Source of the DNA: JBBROS01 sp963792675
GTDB lineage: Bacteria; Pseudomonadota; Alphaproteobacteria; Acetobacterales; Acetobacteraceae
Length of the DNA stretch: 64,000 nucleotides
NCBI GenBank assembly: GCA_963792675.1
Contig: CAWBWT010000002.1
Coordinates: forward strand, 1-64,000
Reading direction: 5' to 3'
In this document: positions 18,125 to 28,120 of the stretch, piece by piece
Position numbering within the stretch: the stretch's first letter is position 1
Layout: each line of letters begins with the position of its first letter
Position numbers and translations under genes: made by a program
Notes under the pieces: model-generated
The model's input: only the letters and a program-made list of their open reading frames with translations
The model's database searches: none
What the model was told of the DNA's origin: nothing

Positions 18125-18706
18125 ATGAGCGACGATTCCGGTAAAACCGGCCCGACCTTGGCCGAGGCAGTCCAGGAGGTCCAGGGCGTGTTCCCCGACG
18201 ACGCCACGCTGCAGGACGCGATGGGGCAGTTGACCCTGCACGGCTTCGACCGGGCCGACCTCAGCCTGCCGCACGAGCAGGCCGGCCAGCTGCAAACCCC
18301 CAACGAGGGCGCCGATAACCCGGTTGACCAGATCGACAAGAGCCAGCTGCGCACGATGGGAACGGGAATGGCCGCCTTTGCCGGTGCCGCCGCCGCCGCC
18401 GGGGCGACGCTGGCGACCGGCGGGGCAGCCGGGGTGGCCGTGGCCGCCGCGGCGGCCCTGGGCGGCGGTAGCGCGCTGACGGCCACCGCTGCGGGGAATG
18501 CCGTCGACAAGGCCAACAAGGACGAGCGCAACGAGCGCGGCCAAATTGGCCGCCTGATCCTGGCTGTTCGGATTGGCGATCCGGAGCAGGTTGGCCAGGT
18601 TTCGGAGATCATGAATAAGGCAGGTGCGACGACTGTCACGCCGGTATCCCGCGACGGCGATCTGAAGACGTCCGGAGTAAGCTCCGCCTCGTGGACCGGC
18701 GAGTAA
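18125..18706 (+). CDS. Hypothetical stress-type protein with glycine-zipper core
   Basis: Protein of 193 residues preceded by a strong AGGAGG site. The acidic N-terminal half resembles GspM/17M-type stress proteins (AMGQLTLHGFDRADLSLP). The centre (about 85-125) is an Ala/Gly-rich zipper that could insert in a membrane. The C-terminal part RLILAVRIGDPEQ plus GATTVTPV resembles a small alpha/beta (ferredoxin-like) domain. I do not recognise a specific family and no enzymatic residues are apparent. Hairpins after the stop separate it from the convergent cold-shock genes. Confidence 0.6.
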   Translation: MSDDSGKTGPTLAEAVQEVQGVFPDDATLQDAMGQLTLHGFDRADLSLPHEQAGQLQTPNEGADNPVDQIDKSQLRTMGTGMAAFAGAAAAAGATLATGGAAGVAVAAAAALGGGSALTATAAGNAVDKANKDERNERGQIGRLILAVRIGDPEQVGQVSEIMNKAGATTVTPVSRDGDLKTSGVSSASWTGE

Positions 18707-18720
18707 CCGCGTTTAGCTAG

Positions 18721-18770
18721 GGGCGGCCGGTGGCCGCCCGCTGTTCAACCGGGGCGGCGGTCGGCCGCCC
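18721..18770. terminator. Two hairpins between convergent genes (bidirectional terminator)
   Basis: A perfect 8-bp GGGCGGCC/GGCCGCCC stem with a 3-base loop (18721-18739) is followed by a 7-bp GGGCGGC/GCCGCCC stem (18752-18770). They sit between the stress-type gene (plus) and csp gene (minus) stops, as expected for transcript ends in both directions. No T-run is present, so Rho-independence is uncertain. Confidence 0.5.
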
Positions 18771-18774
18771 TAGG

Positions 18775-18978
18775 TCAGGCCAGCTTGAGGTTGATAGCCG
18801 CGGCCTTGCCGCGTTCCATCGCTACCTCGTAATTCACCTTCTGCCCGTCGTTCAAGCCGTTCAGCCCGGCCGCTTGCACTGCGGTGATGTGGACGAACAC
18901 GTCCTTAGTGCCGTCGGACGGCATGATGAAGCCGTAGCCCTTGGTTGCGTTGAACCACTTCACGGTGCCCGTCGCCAT
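18775..18978 (-). CDS. cspA: Cold shock protein (CspA family), downstream copy
   Basis: Single OB-fold RNA/ssDNA-binding protein of 67 residues. RNP1 KGYGFIMP and RNP2 VFVHI are intact, and it starts MATGTVKWFNATKGY as usual. The ATG at 18978 gives the normal family length. It is the second of two adjacent copies in the same orientation; its neighbour is about 80% identical by eye. The 67-base gap between them suggests one transcript or a recent duplication. It acts as an RNA chaperone at low temperature or in stationary phase. Confidence 0.92.
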   Translation of the reverse strand: MATGTVKWFNATKGYGFIMPSDGTKDVFVHITAVQAAGLNGLNDGQKVNYEVAMERGKAAAINLKLA

Positions 18979-19045
18979 CGTCTCGATCTCCGCCAAGCCA
19001 TGCGCCGCTTGAACCCGGCCAGCGCACACGCCGGTGTTGCAGCGG

Positions 19046-19249
19046 TCAGGTCACCTTGAGGTTGACCGCAGCAGCCTTGCCGCGCTCCATCACCACCTCG
19101 TAGCTGAGCGCCTGGCCCTCGTTGAGCCCGCGCAGCCCGGCCGCTTGCACGGCGGTGATGTGGACGAACACGTCCTTGCCTCCATCCTGCGGCATGATGA
19201 AGCCGAAACCCTTGGTGGCATTGAACCACTTGACCGTACCCGTCGCCAT
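19046..19249 (-). CDS. cspA: Cold shock protein (CspA family), upstream copy
   Basis: 67-residue CspA homologue with RNP1 KGFGFIMP and RNP2 VFVHI, differing from its neighbour mainly in the C-terminal half (EGQALSYEVVMERG). It begins at ATG 19249. The 250 bases upstream to groEL hold its promoter region and the groESL terminator. A long 5' untranslated leader, common for csp genes, could fit in this space but I cannot define one. Confidence 0.92.
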   Translation of the reverse strand: MATGTVKWFNATKGFGFIMPQDGGKDVFVHITAVQAAGLRGLNEGQALSYEVVMERGKAAAVNLKVT

Positions 19250-19433
19250 GCCGCCGTCGCCCTTCTGTCGAGGATCTCCGCACGATCGCGAAGCTCCAAT
19301 CAACCGGCTTTGGTCGTCTTCTGGTGCTGGGGCAGCGCAGCAAGCCTAGGCAAAAACGCGATTGTGACGGACATGGACGCAGAAACGGTTCCCGAAGTCA
19401 AACATCTCCTGACAAAAACCGGTCCGCGCCGGA

Positions 19434-19464
19434 CAAACAAAAGGCGGCCCCCGAAAGGACCGCC
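19434..19464 (-). terminator. Rho-independent terminator of groESL
   Basis: On the minus strand, GGCGGTCC and GGGCCGCC form an 8-bp stem (one G-U pair), followed by TTTTGTTTG. It lies 40 bases after the groEL stop, as expected for the end of the groESL transcript. Confidence 0.75.
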
Positions 19465-19503
19465 CCCTGCTATGCCATCGCAACGACTTGTGGGTTGAAG
19501 GAC

Positions 19504-21150
<1,647 letters not shown>

Positions 21151-21209
21151 GTGTTGTTCCTTCTTTCTATGTTGCGATCAGAGTTGCGATCAGGCTGGCA
21201 GGCGACTGC

Positions 21210-21524
21210 TTACGCAGCCTTCTTCTGCTCGACCCCACCCTCGATCACGCCCATGATGTCGGTCTCCTTCATGATCAGGAGCTCCTCACCATCGAGCTTC
21301 ACCTCGGTGCCCGACCACTTGCCGAACAGCACGCGGTCACCGGCCTTGACGTCGAGGGCCACGATCGCGCCCTGCTCGTTGCGAGCGCCCGGCCCGACGG
21401 CGACGACTTCGCCTTCCATCGGCTTTTCCTTGGCGGTGTCGGGAATGATGATCCCGCCGGCAGTCTTCTCCTCGGCGGTAATGCGCTTGACCACAATGCG
21501 GTCATGCAAGGGACGGAACTTCAT
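21210..21524 (-). CDS. groS: Co-chaperonin GroES
   Basis: Heptameric lid of the GroEL cage. It is 104 residues long, about 8 more than usual because of a C-terminal tail (IEGGVEQKKAA). MKFRPLHDRIVVKRI is the conserved start. GGIIIPDTAKEKP is the mobile loop that contacts GroEL. It is the first gene of groESL, controlled by the two CIRCE elements upstream. Confidence 0.97.
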   Translation of the reverse strand: MKFRPLHDRIVVKRITAEEKTAGGIIIPDTAKEKPMEGEVVAVGPGARNEQGAIVALDVKAGDRVLFGKWSGTEVKLDGEELLIMKETDIMGVIEGGVEQKKAA

Positions 21525-21597
21525 GCGGAACGCTCCATGCGCTGGCCCCCGTCAGGGGCGCTTCGTTGCTTACCCGCCCCTGCCGGAGCCCACGCTG

Positions 21598-21624
21598 TTG
21601 GCACTCGGGCGGCGCGAGTGCCAG
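21598..21624. promoter_or_regulatory. CIRCE element, groES-proximal (HrcA operator)
   Basis: The arms TTGGCACTC and GAGTGCCAG are separated by exactly 9 bases, matching the CIRCE consensus (TTAGCACTC-N9-GAGTGCTAA). It lies 74 bases upstream of the groES ATG and just downstream of the likely -10 box, a placement that suits repression by HrcA. No hrcA gene is in the window. Confidence 0.85.
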
Positions 21625-21627
21625 GGA

Positions 21628-21654
21628 ATTAGTCGGATGGGCCGAAGGAGTTAA
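21628..21654 (-). promoter_or_regulatory. Candidate groESL promoter between the two CIRCE elements
   Basis: On the minus strand, TTAACT (-35, 4 of 6 to consensus) and ACTAAT (-10, 4 of 6) are separated by 15 bases and lie between the two CIRCEs. Initiation would fall in or beside the proximal operator. The spacing is short, so this is a weak prediction; no good sigma-32 element was seen. Confidence 0.4.
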
Positions 21655-21660
21655 GCCTCG

Positions 21661-21687
21661 GCAGCACTCCCGATCCTGGAGTGCTAA
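21661..21687. promoter_or_regulatory. CIRCE element, distal (HrcA operator)
   Basis: The right arm GAGTGCTAA is a perfect consensus half; the left arm GCAGCACTC matches 7 of 9. The spacer is exactly 9 bases. It lies 137 bases upstream of groES and about 109 bases upstream of the divergent usg gene. It could therefore strengthen groESL repression or also affect usg. Confidence 0.8.
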
Positions 21688-21795
21688 AGCGCTGTCACAG
21701 CACAGTTTTTTCTTCCCAGCGGCTTGTCGGCAATCGCACCATCACCCGGCACATGCGTTGTGCGATTCTGGAGAGTGTAGACCGGAGACTGCCTG

Positions 21796-22056
21796 ATGAC
21801 GATTGCTTTGCAGATGCGGGACTATCGCCTGACCACCGCCGAGATCCTCTACCACCTGCCCGACCATCCCGGGCTGCTGCAGACCTACATCTGGCAGGAC
21901 CTCGATATCGCCCCGCGCTTTCCGGTCCTGCACCGTTTCCTCGATTTCTGGGCGCGCGAACTCGACGGCAAGCTGCACTCCATCACCGTCGCCGGCGCCA
22001 AGCTGATCCAGCCCGCCAGGATGCGCCACGCGGACCACCTCATGACGCTGCATTAG
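21796..22056 (+). CDS. usg: Usg family protein
   Basis: Small protein of 86 residues. MRDYRLTTAEILYHLPDHPGLLQTYIWQ and the following LDFWARELDGKLHSI are the characteristic Usg blocks, known from alphaproteobacteria where usg often sits next to trp genes. Its function is not established. Here it lies divergent to groESL and away from trpBA (44 kb), convergent with the VTT membrane protein gene. Confidence 0.85.
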   Translation: MTIALQMRDYRLTTAEILYHLPDHPGLLQTYIWQDLDIAPRFPVLHRFLDFWARELDGKLHSITVAGAKLIQPARMRHADHLMTLH

Positions 22057-22069
22057 GGAACGGGCCGGC

Positions 22070-22723
22070 TCACGACGCCAAGCCGGGAACCGGGCGGCGG
22101 CGGAGCAGAAACACGCCGAGCCCGACCGACGCCGCGAACAAGCCGACCGCGAGGCCCATCTGCACGCCTTCCGCGACCCGCACGCCGCCGCCCAGCAGCA
22201 CGAACACGACCGTCTGCGGCACGTAGCCCAGCAGCGAGGCGGCCAGGAACGGCCCAGCCGCCACCGCCGACACACCGGCCAGCAGGTTGAGCACGATGTT
22301 GCTGCCGACCGGCAGCAGCCGCAGCGTCAAGGTCGCGCTGAACGCGTTGTCCACCAGAAACCGCTCCATCCGTGCCACCCGGCCGCCGCGCGCCATCGAA
22401 CGCGCGATGAATGCGGCCGCCCAGCGCCGGGCCGCCAGCCGTGCCCAGAAGAAATCGGCTGCGCACCCGGCCAGTTCCGCGACCAGAGCGAAGCCGAGCC
22501 CCGGCCAGAAGCCGAAGGCGAGCCCCGCCGCGTAGGCCACCACCTGCCGCGGCACGCCCACCGCGCAGGCGACCGCCGCCAGCAGCGTGAACACCGCCGG
22601 GCCACGTTCGCCGGCATGCTCGATGGCCCCGTCCAGGCCCAGCCGGCGCAGCGCGAACCCGGCCGCGACCAGGCCCAGCAGCAGCAGCGCCGGCCGCACT
22701 GCCATCGCCAGGCCGCTTCTCAT
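22070..22723 (-). CDS. VTT-domain (TVP38/TMEM64/DedA-like) membrane protein
   Basis: Inner-membrane protein of 217 residues with about 6 hydrophobic segments. The VTT signature is visible: AAVACAVGVPRQVVAYAAGLAFGFWPG and LTLRLLPVGSNIVLNLLAGVS (about 60-85 and 135-155). VTT proteins are implicated in lipid scrambling or envelope homeostasis. The ATG at 22723 overlaps the stop of the glycosyltransferase gene by 4 bases, so the pair probably acts in one polyprenyl-phosphate or glycolipid process. Confidence 0.8.
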   Translation of the reverse strand: MRSGLAMAVRPALLLLGLVAAGFALRRLGLDGAIEHAGERGPAVFTLLAAVACAVGVPRQVVAYAAGLAFGFWPGLGFALVAELAGCAADFFWARLAARRWAAAFIARSMARGGRVARMERFLVDNAFSATLTLRLLPVGSNIVLNLLAGVSAVAAGPFLAASLLGYVPQTVVFVLLGGGVRVAEGVQMGLAVGLFAASVGLGVFLLRRRPVPGLAS

Positions 22724-23451
22724 GGCTGCTCGACCTCCGGCCGCCGCCAGCGCCGCTGCAGCCAGAACACGCCCACGAGGTCGAACAGCCCGACCCAAAG
22801 CCGGTCGAGCGTGCCGTAATTGGACGTCCCCCGCGTGCGCGGCCGATGGTTCACCGGAACCGAGACGACCCGCCCGCCCGCCCGGATGAACAGCGCCGGC
22901 AGATAGCGGTGCATGTGGTCGAAATGCGGCAACTCGAGAAACGCCTGGCGCCGGAACAGCTTGAGACCGCAGCCGGTGTCGGGCGTCGCATCGTGCAGCA
23001 GCGCGGCGCGGATCATATTGGCCAGCCGCGACGATTGCCGCTTGGTCCAGCTGTCCTGCCGCCGCGTCCGGTGCCCGGCGATCAGCAGCGGCCCGGCGCC
23101 GCGGCAGGACGGGCCATGCGTGTCGGCCCGGGCCTGGGCGAACAGCGCCGGGATGTCGGCCGGGTCGTTCTGGCCATCCCCATCCAGCGTCGCAATCCAA
23201 GGCGCCCGCGCCGTCCGCACCCCGGTGACGATCGCGGCACTCTGTCCGCAGCTGGTTCGGTGCCGCCGCACCACCACGCCGGCCTCCTGCAGCTGCCCGA
23301 ACGTCGCGTCGGTGCTGCCGTCGTCGACGTAAACGATCTCGTGGTGGATGCCCTGCAAAGCCGCCCGGATCTCCGCCACCAACGGGGCAATGTTGGCCGC
23401 CTCGTTGCGCACAGGCACGACGACCGAAAGCTCGGGCGGGTTGTCCGACAT
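22720..23451 (-). CDS. Family 2 glycosyltransferase (dolichol-phosphate mannosyltransferase-like)
   Basis: GT-A enzyme of 243 residues. It opens with SVVVPVRNEAANIAPLV, followed by YVDDGSTD and the DGDGQNDP metal-binding segment. GCGLKLFRRQ and TRGTSNYG fit the DPM1/ArnC-type acceptor region. It has no C-terminal transmembrane anchors of the GtrB sort. It probably transfers a sugar to undecaprenyl phosphate, with the overlapping VTT protein as a membrane partner. The start at 23451 is chosen because the upstream extension has no similarity. Confidence 0.85.
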   Translation of the reverse strand: MSDNPPELSVVVPVRNEAANIAPLVAEIRAALQGIHHEIVYVDDGSTDATFGQLQEAGVVVRRHRTSCGQSAAIVTGVRTARAPWIATLDGDGQNDPADIPALFAQARADTHGPSCRGAGPLLIAGHRTRRQDSWTKRQSSRLANMIRAALLHDATPDTGCGLKLFRRQAFLELPHFDHMHRYLPALFIRAGGRVVSVPVNHRPRTRGTSNYGTLDRLWVGLFDLVGVFWLQRRWRRPEVEQP

Positions 23452-23551
23452 GGCGCGGGCGGTAGCACCCCGCACGGCGGGGTCGCAAGGGCACGCCGCC
23501 GGTCTATCTACTTGTCCCAGCCGTTCGCCCCTCCGCAACCGGAAGCTTCTC

Positions 23552-24637
23552 ATGCCGTTCGATCCGCCCACCCTCCGCCCTGCCGTCGCCTCGAGGCCCG
23601 AATTGCGGCCGGTCGCGGCCTGGTTGTTCATCCTGTGCGGCATGGTGCTGGTCATGGTGACGCTCGGCGGCGCCACCCGGTTGACCGGCTCAGGCCTGTC
23701 GATCATGGAATGGGCGCCCATCCTCGGCACCCTGCCGCCGCTATCCGACGCCGAATGGCACCGGCTCTACGCCCTTTATCAGCAGATCCCGCAATACGAC
23801 CTGGTCAACCAAGGGTTCGGCCTCGAGGGGTTCAAGCACATCTTCTGGCTGGAATGGCTGCATCGGCTGTGGGGCCGGCTGATGGGCCTGATGCTGGCCG
23901 GACCGCTCGTCTGGTTCGCGGTCCGTGGCCGGATCGGACGTGGCCTCGGCTGGCGCATGGCCGGGCTGCTGGTGCTGGGCGGACTGCAGGGCGCGGTCGG
24001 CTGGTTCATGGTCGCGAGCGGGTTCGAAGCCGACCGCACGGCCGTCTCGCCGTACCGCCTGGTTATGCACCTGTCGCTGGCGGTCGCACTGTATGCCGCC
24101 TTGCTTTGGACTGCGCTCGGCGTGTGGCGGCAGGCGGTCGGGCCGCACGCGGGCACGACGACCTGCTCCGTGCGGCGCTTGACGATCGCGACATGCTCGG
24201 CGGTTGCGGTGACGATTGTCGCCGGTGGCTTTGTTTCTGGACTGCATGCCGGTCTTGTCTACAATTCCTTTCCGTTCATGGATGGACGATTGGTGCCTGC
24301 CGAGTATTCTATGCTTCGACCGTTTCACCTTAATTTGTTCGAGAATGTCGCCGCCGTGCAATTCGATCATCGCATGCTTGCGACGTTGACCGCTCTACTG
24401 GCGGCTTGCTGCGTGCTGGTTGGCTTGCGTGCGTCGAGTGGCCCGGTCCGGGCGGCCGTGCTGGCCCTGGGCGCCGCGGTCGCGACCCAATATGCGCTCG
24501 GTGTGACCACCCTGCTGTGGGTGGTTCCAGTCGCACTCGCCACCGCACATCAAGCGACCGCCATGCTGGTCCTGACGGCCGCCCTGACCGCCCTGCACCT
24601 CCAGGGTGGCGTCCGCAGCGGGCCGGCGGAACCGTGA
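23552..24637 (+). CDS. ctaA: Heme A synthase (COX15/CtaA)
   Basis: Integral membrane enzyme of 361 residues that oxidises the C8 methyl of heme O to the formyl of heme A for cytochrome aa3 oxidase. It has eight membrane segments with conserved histidines in FKHIFWLEWLHRLWGR, VMHLSLA, FDHRMLA and AHQATA. VTLGGATRLTGSGLSI is the family's opening motif. Its stop overlaps the GTG of the PAS kinase-like gene by 4 bases. It diverges from the glycosyltransferase gene. Confidence 0.93.
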   Translation: MPFDPPTLRPAVASRPELRPVAAWLFILCGMVLVMVTLGGATRLTGSGLSIMEWAPILGTLPPLSDAEWHRLYALYQQIPQYDLVNQGFGLEGFKHIFWLEWLHRLWGRLMGLMLAGPLVWFAVRGRIGRGLGWRMAGLLVLGGLQGAVGWFMVASGFEADRTAVSPYRLVMHLSLAVALYAALLWTALGVWRQAVGPHAGTTTCSVRRLTIATCSAVAVTIVAGGFVSGLHAGLVYNSFPFMDGRLVPAEYSMLRPFHLNLFENVAAVQFDHRMLATLTALLAACCVLVGLRASSGPVRAAVLALGAAVATQYALGVTTLLWVVPVALATAHQATAMLVLTAALTALHLQGGVRSGPAEP

Positions 24638-26565
24638 CCGGACTGATCCTGCACGACACGGAACACGGGCGGGACATCCCGGCCGGTGCCCTGGTCGGTG
24701 TTGCGGTGTTCGACGAGGACCGCTGCCTGGTGCTGGCCAACCCGACCTTCCACCACGTGCTCGATCTCGAGCCAGCCGCCGCCCCCGGCAGCCCGGTCGA
24801 CGCGCTGCTCGACCGGCTGCACGCGCGGCAAATCTTCCGCGGCCTCGACGGCCGCGCCTTGCTGCGCGACGAACCCGATGCCGACGACCGGGACAGCGCC
24901 CGGCCCATTGCGTTCCGCCACCAGGACAAGGGCGGCCGTGCCTTCGAGTTGCAGGCCGAGCGGCTGCCGGGCGGCGGCTGGAGCCTCACCGCGACTGAAG
25001 CGGCCACGGCGGTGAACGCGGCCGAGAACCAGGTGGCCCTCATGGAGCTGCTGACCACCATCGTCGGCCATGTGCCCTGCGGCATCAGCGTTTATGGCCG
25101 GGACCGGCGGCTGCGCCTGTGCAACGCCGCCTACAACGTGATCATGGGCGGCGTGCCGGTCGCGGTCGGCGAGCATCTCGACGACATCATCGAGCGGCGA
25201 GCCCGAGGCGGCGAGTACGGGCCCGGCGACCCGGAGGAGCTCGCGCGGGCGCAGCACCGCCACGACCGGTCGAAGCCGCAATTCCGCCGGATGCAGCGCC
25301 CGAACGGCGCCACGATCGACTTCCGCACCGCCCCGCTCCCGGATGGCGGCCATATCAACGTGGTGTTTGACATCACCGGCATCGTCGCGGCCGAGGCGGA
25401 GCTCGCCCGCCGGGCCGAGACGCTGGACACCATGCTGGCGCATATTCGCCACGGGATCGTGCTGTGGGACCGGGACCGCCGCATCGTGGCGGCCAATCCG
25501 GTGGCCGCCCGCCTGCTGCACGCGCCGCCGGGCGTGCTGGTGCCGGGACGCACGCTGGAGGAGGTGACGGCGAGCGCGCTCGAACGCGGCAACCTCGGCG
25601 ACGGCCCGACCGGCGACGCCCGCGCCAAGTGGCTGCTGCAGCAGGACCGCGCGGTGCCGCATATCGACCAGCGCCTGACTCGCAGCGGCCACGTGCTGGA
25701 AGTCCGCTCGGACCCGACGTCTCAGGGCGGGTTCGTGACCACCTACACCGACGTGACGCACGTGCGCGAGGCCGAGGAAGCGCTGCTGCTGTCGAAAACC
25801 GCGGCCGAAGCCGCCAATGCCGCCAAGTCGCGCTTCCTCGCCTCCATGAGCACCGAGCTGCGCACCCCGCTGACGACGATCCTGGGCGAAACCGACGCGC
25901 TGACGCGCGGCGCCGCCCGCGTGCTGGATCAGACCCGGGTCGCCGCCTCGACGGCCACCATCGCCGGGTCCGCCCGCACCTTGCTTGGCTTGATCGACAC
26001 CGTGCTGGATCTGACCCGGCTGGAAACGGGGCGGTTCGACCTGGCCGAGGACCGCGTGGACGTGTCGCAGCTCGTCCGTTCTGTGCTTCGGCGGTTCGAC
26101 GCCTCGGCCGCCGCCGCGGAGGTCGCGCTGATCGCCGACCTTCCGGAACACCTGCCCATCCTGCGTGTTGACGAACGCCGCTTGTCCCAGGCGCTCGCCG
26201 GCATCGTGTCCAACGCGGTCAAGTTCACCGGCGCGGCGGGCAGCGTCACCATCAGCGCCCGCCGCGACTGGACGGAGGGCGGCCTGCTGCTGCAGGTCAG
26301 AGACACCGGGTCCGGCATCCCGGACGCCGAGCTGGACCGGGTGTTCGAGCCGTTCGTCCAACTCGGCCGCGGAGTGGGCCCCGGAGTGGGCCATGCGGGC
26401 GGCCACGGCACCAGCGCCGGGCTGGGCCTGTATGTCGGCCGCATCCTCATGCGCGCGCATGGCGGCGACCTGACCCTGCGCAGCACGGTCGGCCAGGGCA
26501 CGGCCGCCACGCTGCATCTTCCGGGCGACCGGGTGCTGCAAGACGACGCGCTCGATCCCACCTAA
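24634..26565 (+). CDS. PAS-domain histidine kinase-like protein lacking the phospho-accepting His
   Basis: Predicted cytoplasmic protein of 643 residues with no membrane segment. It has an N-terminal sensory region, two PAS_7-type domains (about 135-255 and 265-385), a DHp helix pair (about 390-470) and a complete HATPase_c domain: N box IVSNAVKFT near 520, DTGSGIP near 557, FEPFVQ, and SAGLGLYVG near 594. The H-box reads FLASMSTELRTPL, with Thr 407 in place of the invariant His, so autophosphorylation by the usual route should not occur. GTG at 24634 overlaps the ctaA stop, so the two are translationally coupled. No response regulator is adjacent. Confidence 0.85.
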   Translation: MTGLILHDTEHGRDIPAGALVGVAVFDEDRCLVLANPTFHHVLDLEPAAAPGSPVDALLDRLHARQIFRGLDGRALLRDEPDADDRDSARPIAFRHQDKGGRAFELQAERLPGGGWSLTATEAATAVNAAENQVALMELLTTIVGHVPCGISVYGRDRRLRLCNAAYNVIMGGVPVAVGEHLDDIIERRARGGEYGPGDPEELARAQHRHDRSKPQFRRMQRPNGATIDFRTAPLPDGGHINVVFDITGIVAAEAELARRAETLDTMLAHIRHGIVLWDRDRRIVAANPVAARLLHAPPGVLVPGRTLEEVTASALERGNLGDGPTGDARAKWLLQQDRAVPHIDQRLTRSGHVLEVRSDPTSQGGFVTTYTDVTHVREAEEALLLSKTAAEAANAAKSRFLASMSTELRTPLTTILGETDALTRGAARVLDQTRVAASTATIAGSARTLLGLIDTVLDLTRLETGRFDLAEDRVDVSQLVRSVLRRFDASAAAAEVALIADLPEHLPILRVDERRLSQALAGIVSNAVKFTGAAGSVTISARRDWTEGGLLLQVRDTGSGIPDAELDRVFEPFVQLGRGVGPGVGHAGGHGTSAGLGLYVGRILMRAHGGDLTLRSTVGQGTAATLHLPGDRVLQDDALDPT

Positions 26566-26670
26566 TCGCGGCCGGCATATTGCGCCGGCCGCCGGCTTTG
26601 CCTCAGATGGGTGTCCCGGCTTGAACAACGTCGCGCGGCCGCTGGCCGGGCTGACCCGCAGGATGGCATA

Positions 26671-28119
26671 ATGGACGCACTTTCCCCTCTGGCAGCGACC
26701 GATGCGCTGTTCTTCGGCCGTCCGCAGTCGGGGCTCGATCGGGACGACGCGGCCCGCATCGTCGGCACCGCCCTGGACGGGGTCGACGACGGCGAGCTGT
26801 TCCTGGAATACCGCGAAAGCGAATCGCTGTCGCTGGAAGAGGGCCGCATCCGGAGCGCCGGGTTCGACACGTCCACGGGGTTCGGCTTGCGGGCCGTGCT
26901 CGGCGAAGAAGCCGGCTACGCCCATGCCGGCGAGGTGTCGGCCGACGCCCTCGGCCGCGCGGCCGCCACGGTTTCGGCGGTGCGCGCCGGCCGCTCCGGG
27001 ACATTGGCGGCGCCGCCGCGGGCCACCAACACGAGGCTCTACAGCGACGCCAATCCCTTGCACGGCACCAGCTTCGCCGACCGCACCGAGGCGCTCGCCC
27101 GCATCGACGCCTACGCCCGCGGCAAGGATAGCCGGGTCAAGCAGGTCATGGCGTCGCTGTCGGGCGAATGGCAGGCGGTGCAGATCATGCGTGCCGACGG
27201 CACCCGCGTCGCCGACCTGCGGCCGCTGGTGCGGCTCGGCGTGAACGTCGTCGTGGAGCAGGATGGTCGCCGCGAAAGCGGTCATCACGGCGCCGGCGGC
27301 CGGTTCGGCTACGACCGCATGATCGACGAAGCCTTCCTGATGGCCGCCGTGGACGAGGCGCTGCGCCAGGCGCTGCTGAACCTCGAGACCCGCCCGGCGC
27401 CAGCCGGCGAGGTGCCGGTGGTGCTGGGCCCGGGCTGGCCCGGCATCCTGCTGCACGAAGCGATCGGCCACGGCCTCGAAGGCGACTTCAATCGCAAGAA
27501 AACGTCGGCATTCTCCGGCTTGATGGGCCAGCGGATCGCGAGCCCCGGCGTCACGGTGGTTGACGACGGCACCCTGCCCGACCGCCGCGGCAGCATCACC
27601 GTCGATGACGAAGGGACACCCTCCGGCCGCACCGTGATGATCGAGGACGGCATCCTGACCGGTTTCATCCAGGATCGCATGAACGCCCGGCTGATGGGGG
27701 TCGCGCCGACCGGCAACGGCCGGCGCCAAAGCTACGCTCACGTGCCGATGCCGCGCATGACCAACACCATCATGCTCGGCGGCACAGCGACCGCCGACGA
27801 GATGATCCGCTCGGTCAAGAAGGGGCTCTATGCGGTGAACTTCGGCGGCGGGTCGGTCGACATCACGTCCGGCAAGTTCGTCTTCTCGGCGAGCGAAGCC
27901 TACCTGATCGAGGACGGCCGGGTCACCGCGCCGGTCAAGGGCGCCACGCTGATCGGCAATGGCCCGGACGCGCTCACAAAGATCGAGATGGTGGGCAACG
28001 ACCCCGGCCTCGATCCCGGCATCGGCACTTGCGGCAAGAACGGCCAAGGCGTTCCGGTGGGCGTCGGCCAGCCCACGCTGAAGCTATCCGGCCTCACGAT
28101 CGGCGGGACCGCCACCTAG
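26671..28119 (+). CDS. tldD: Metalloprotease TldD
   Basis: TldD subunit of the TldD/TldE protease, 482 residues. The zinc-binding motif HEAIGHGLEGD is near 262-272. FLEYRESESLSLEEGRIRS and the C-terminal GKNGQGVPVGVGQPTLKL are typical. The heterodimer processes small proteins such as microcin precursors and CcdA. The partner TldE (PmbA) is not in the window. A C of the catalytic core (IGTCGKNGQG) is conserved in the family. It starts about 105 bases after the kinase-like gene in the same direction. Confidence 0.95.
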   Translation: MDALSPLAATDALFFGRPQSGLDRDDAARIVGTALDGVDDGELFLEYRESESLSLEEGRIRSAGFDTSTGFGLRAVLGEEAGYAHAGEVSADALGRAAATVSAVRAGRSGTLAAPPRATNTRLYSDANPLHGTSFADRTEALARIDAYARGKDSRVKQVMASLSGEWQAVQIMRADGTRVADLRPLVRLGVNVVVEQDGRRESGHHGAGGRFGYDRMIDEAFLMAAVDEALRQALLNLETRPAPAGEVPVVLGPGWPGILLHEAIGHGLEGDFNRKKTSAFSGLMGQRIASPGVTVVDDGTLPDRRGSITVDDEGTPSGRTVMIEDGILTGFIQDRMNARLMGVAPTGNGRRQSYAHVPMPRMTNTIMLGGTATADEMIRSVKKGLYAVNFGGGSVDITSGKFVFSASEAYLIEDGRVTAPVKGATLIGNGPDALTKIEMVGNDPGLDPGIGTCGKNGQGVPVGVGQPTLKLSGLTIGGTAT

Positions 28120-28120
28120 C

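Noticed and set aside
21595..21660. Sigma-32 promoter for groESL
   Set aside because: CTTAA and CCCAT are present but only about 9 bases apart, too close for the heat-shock sigma consensus.
24550..28047. A continuous 1165-codon open frame on the minus strand opposite the PAS kinase-like gene and tldD
   Set aside because: Its composition is that of an antisense shadow of high-GC coding DNA; the plus strand has clear conserved motifs for tldD and the kinase-like protein.
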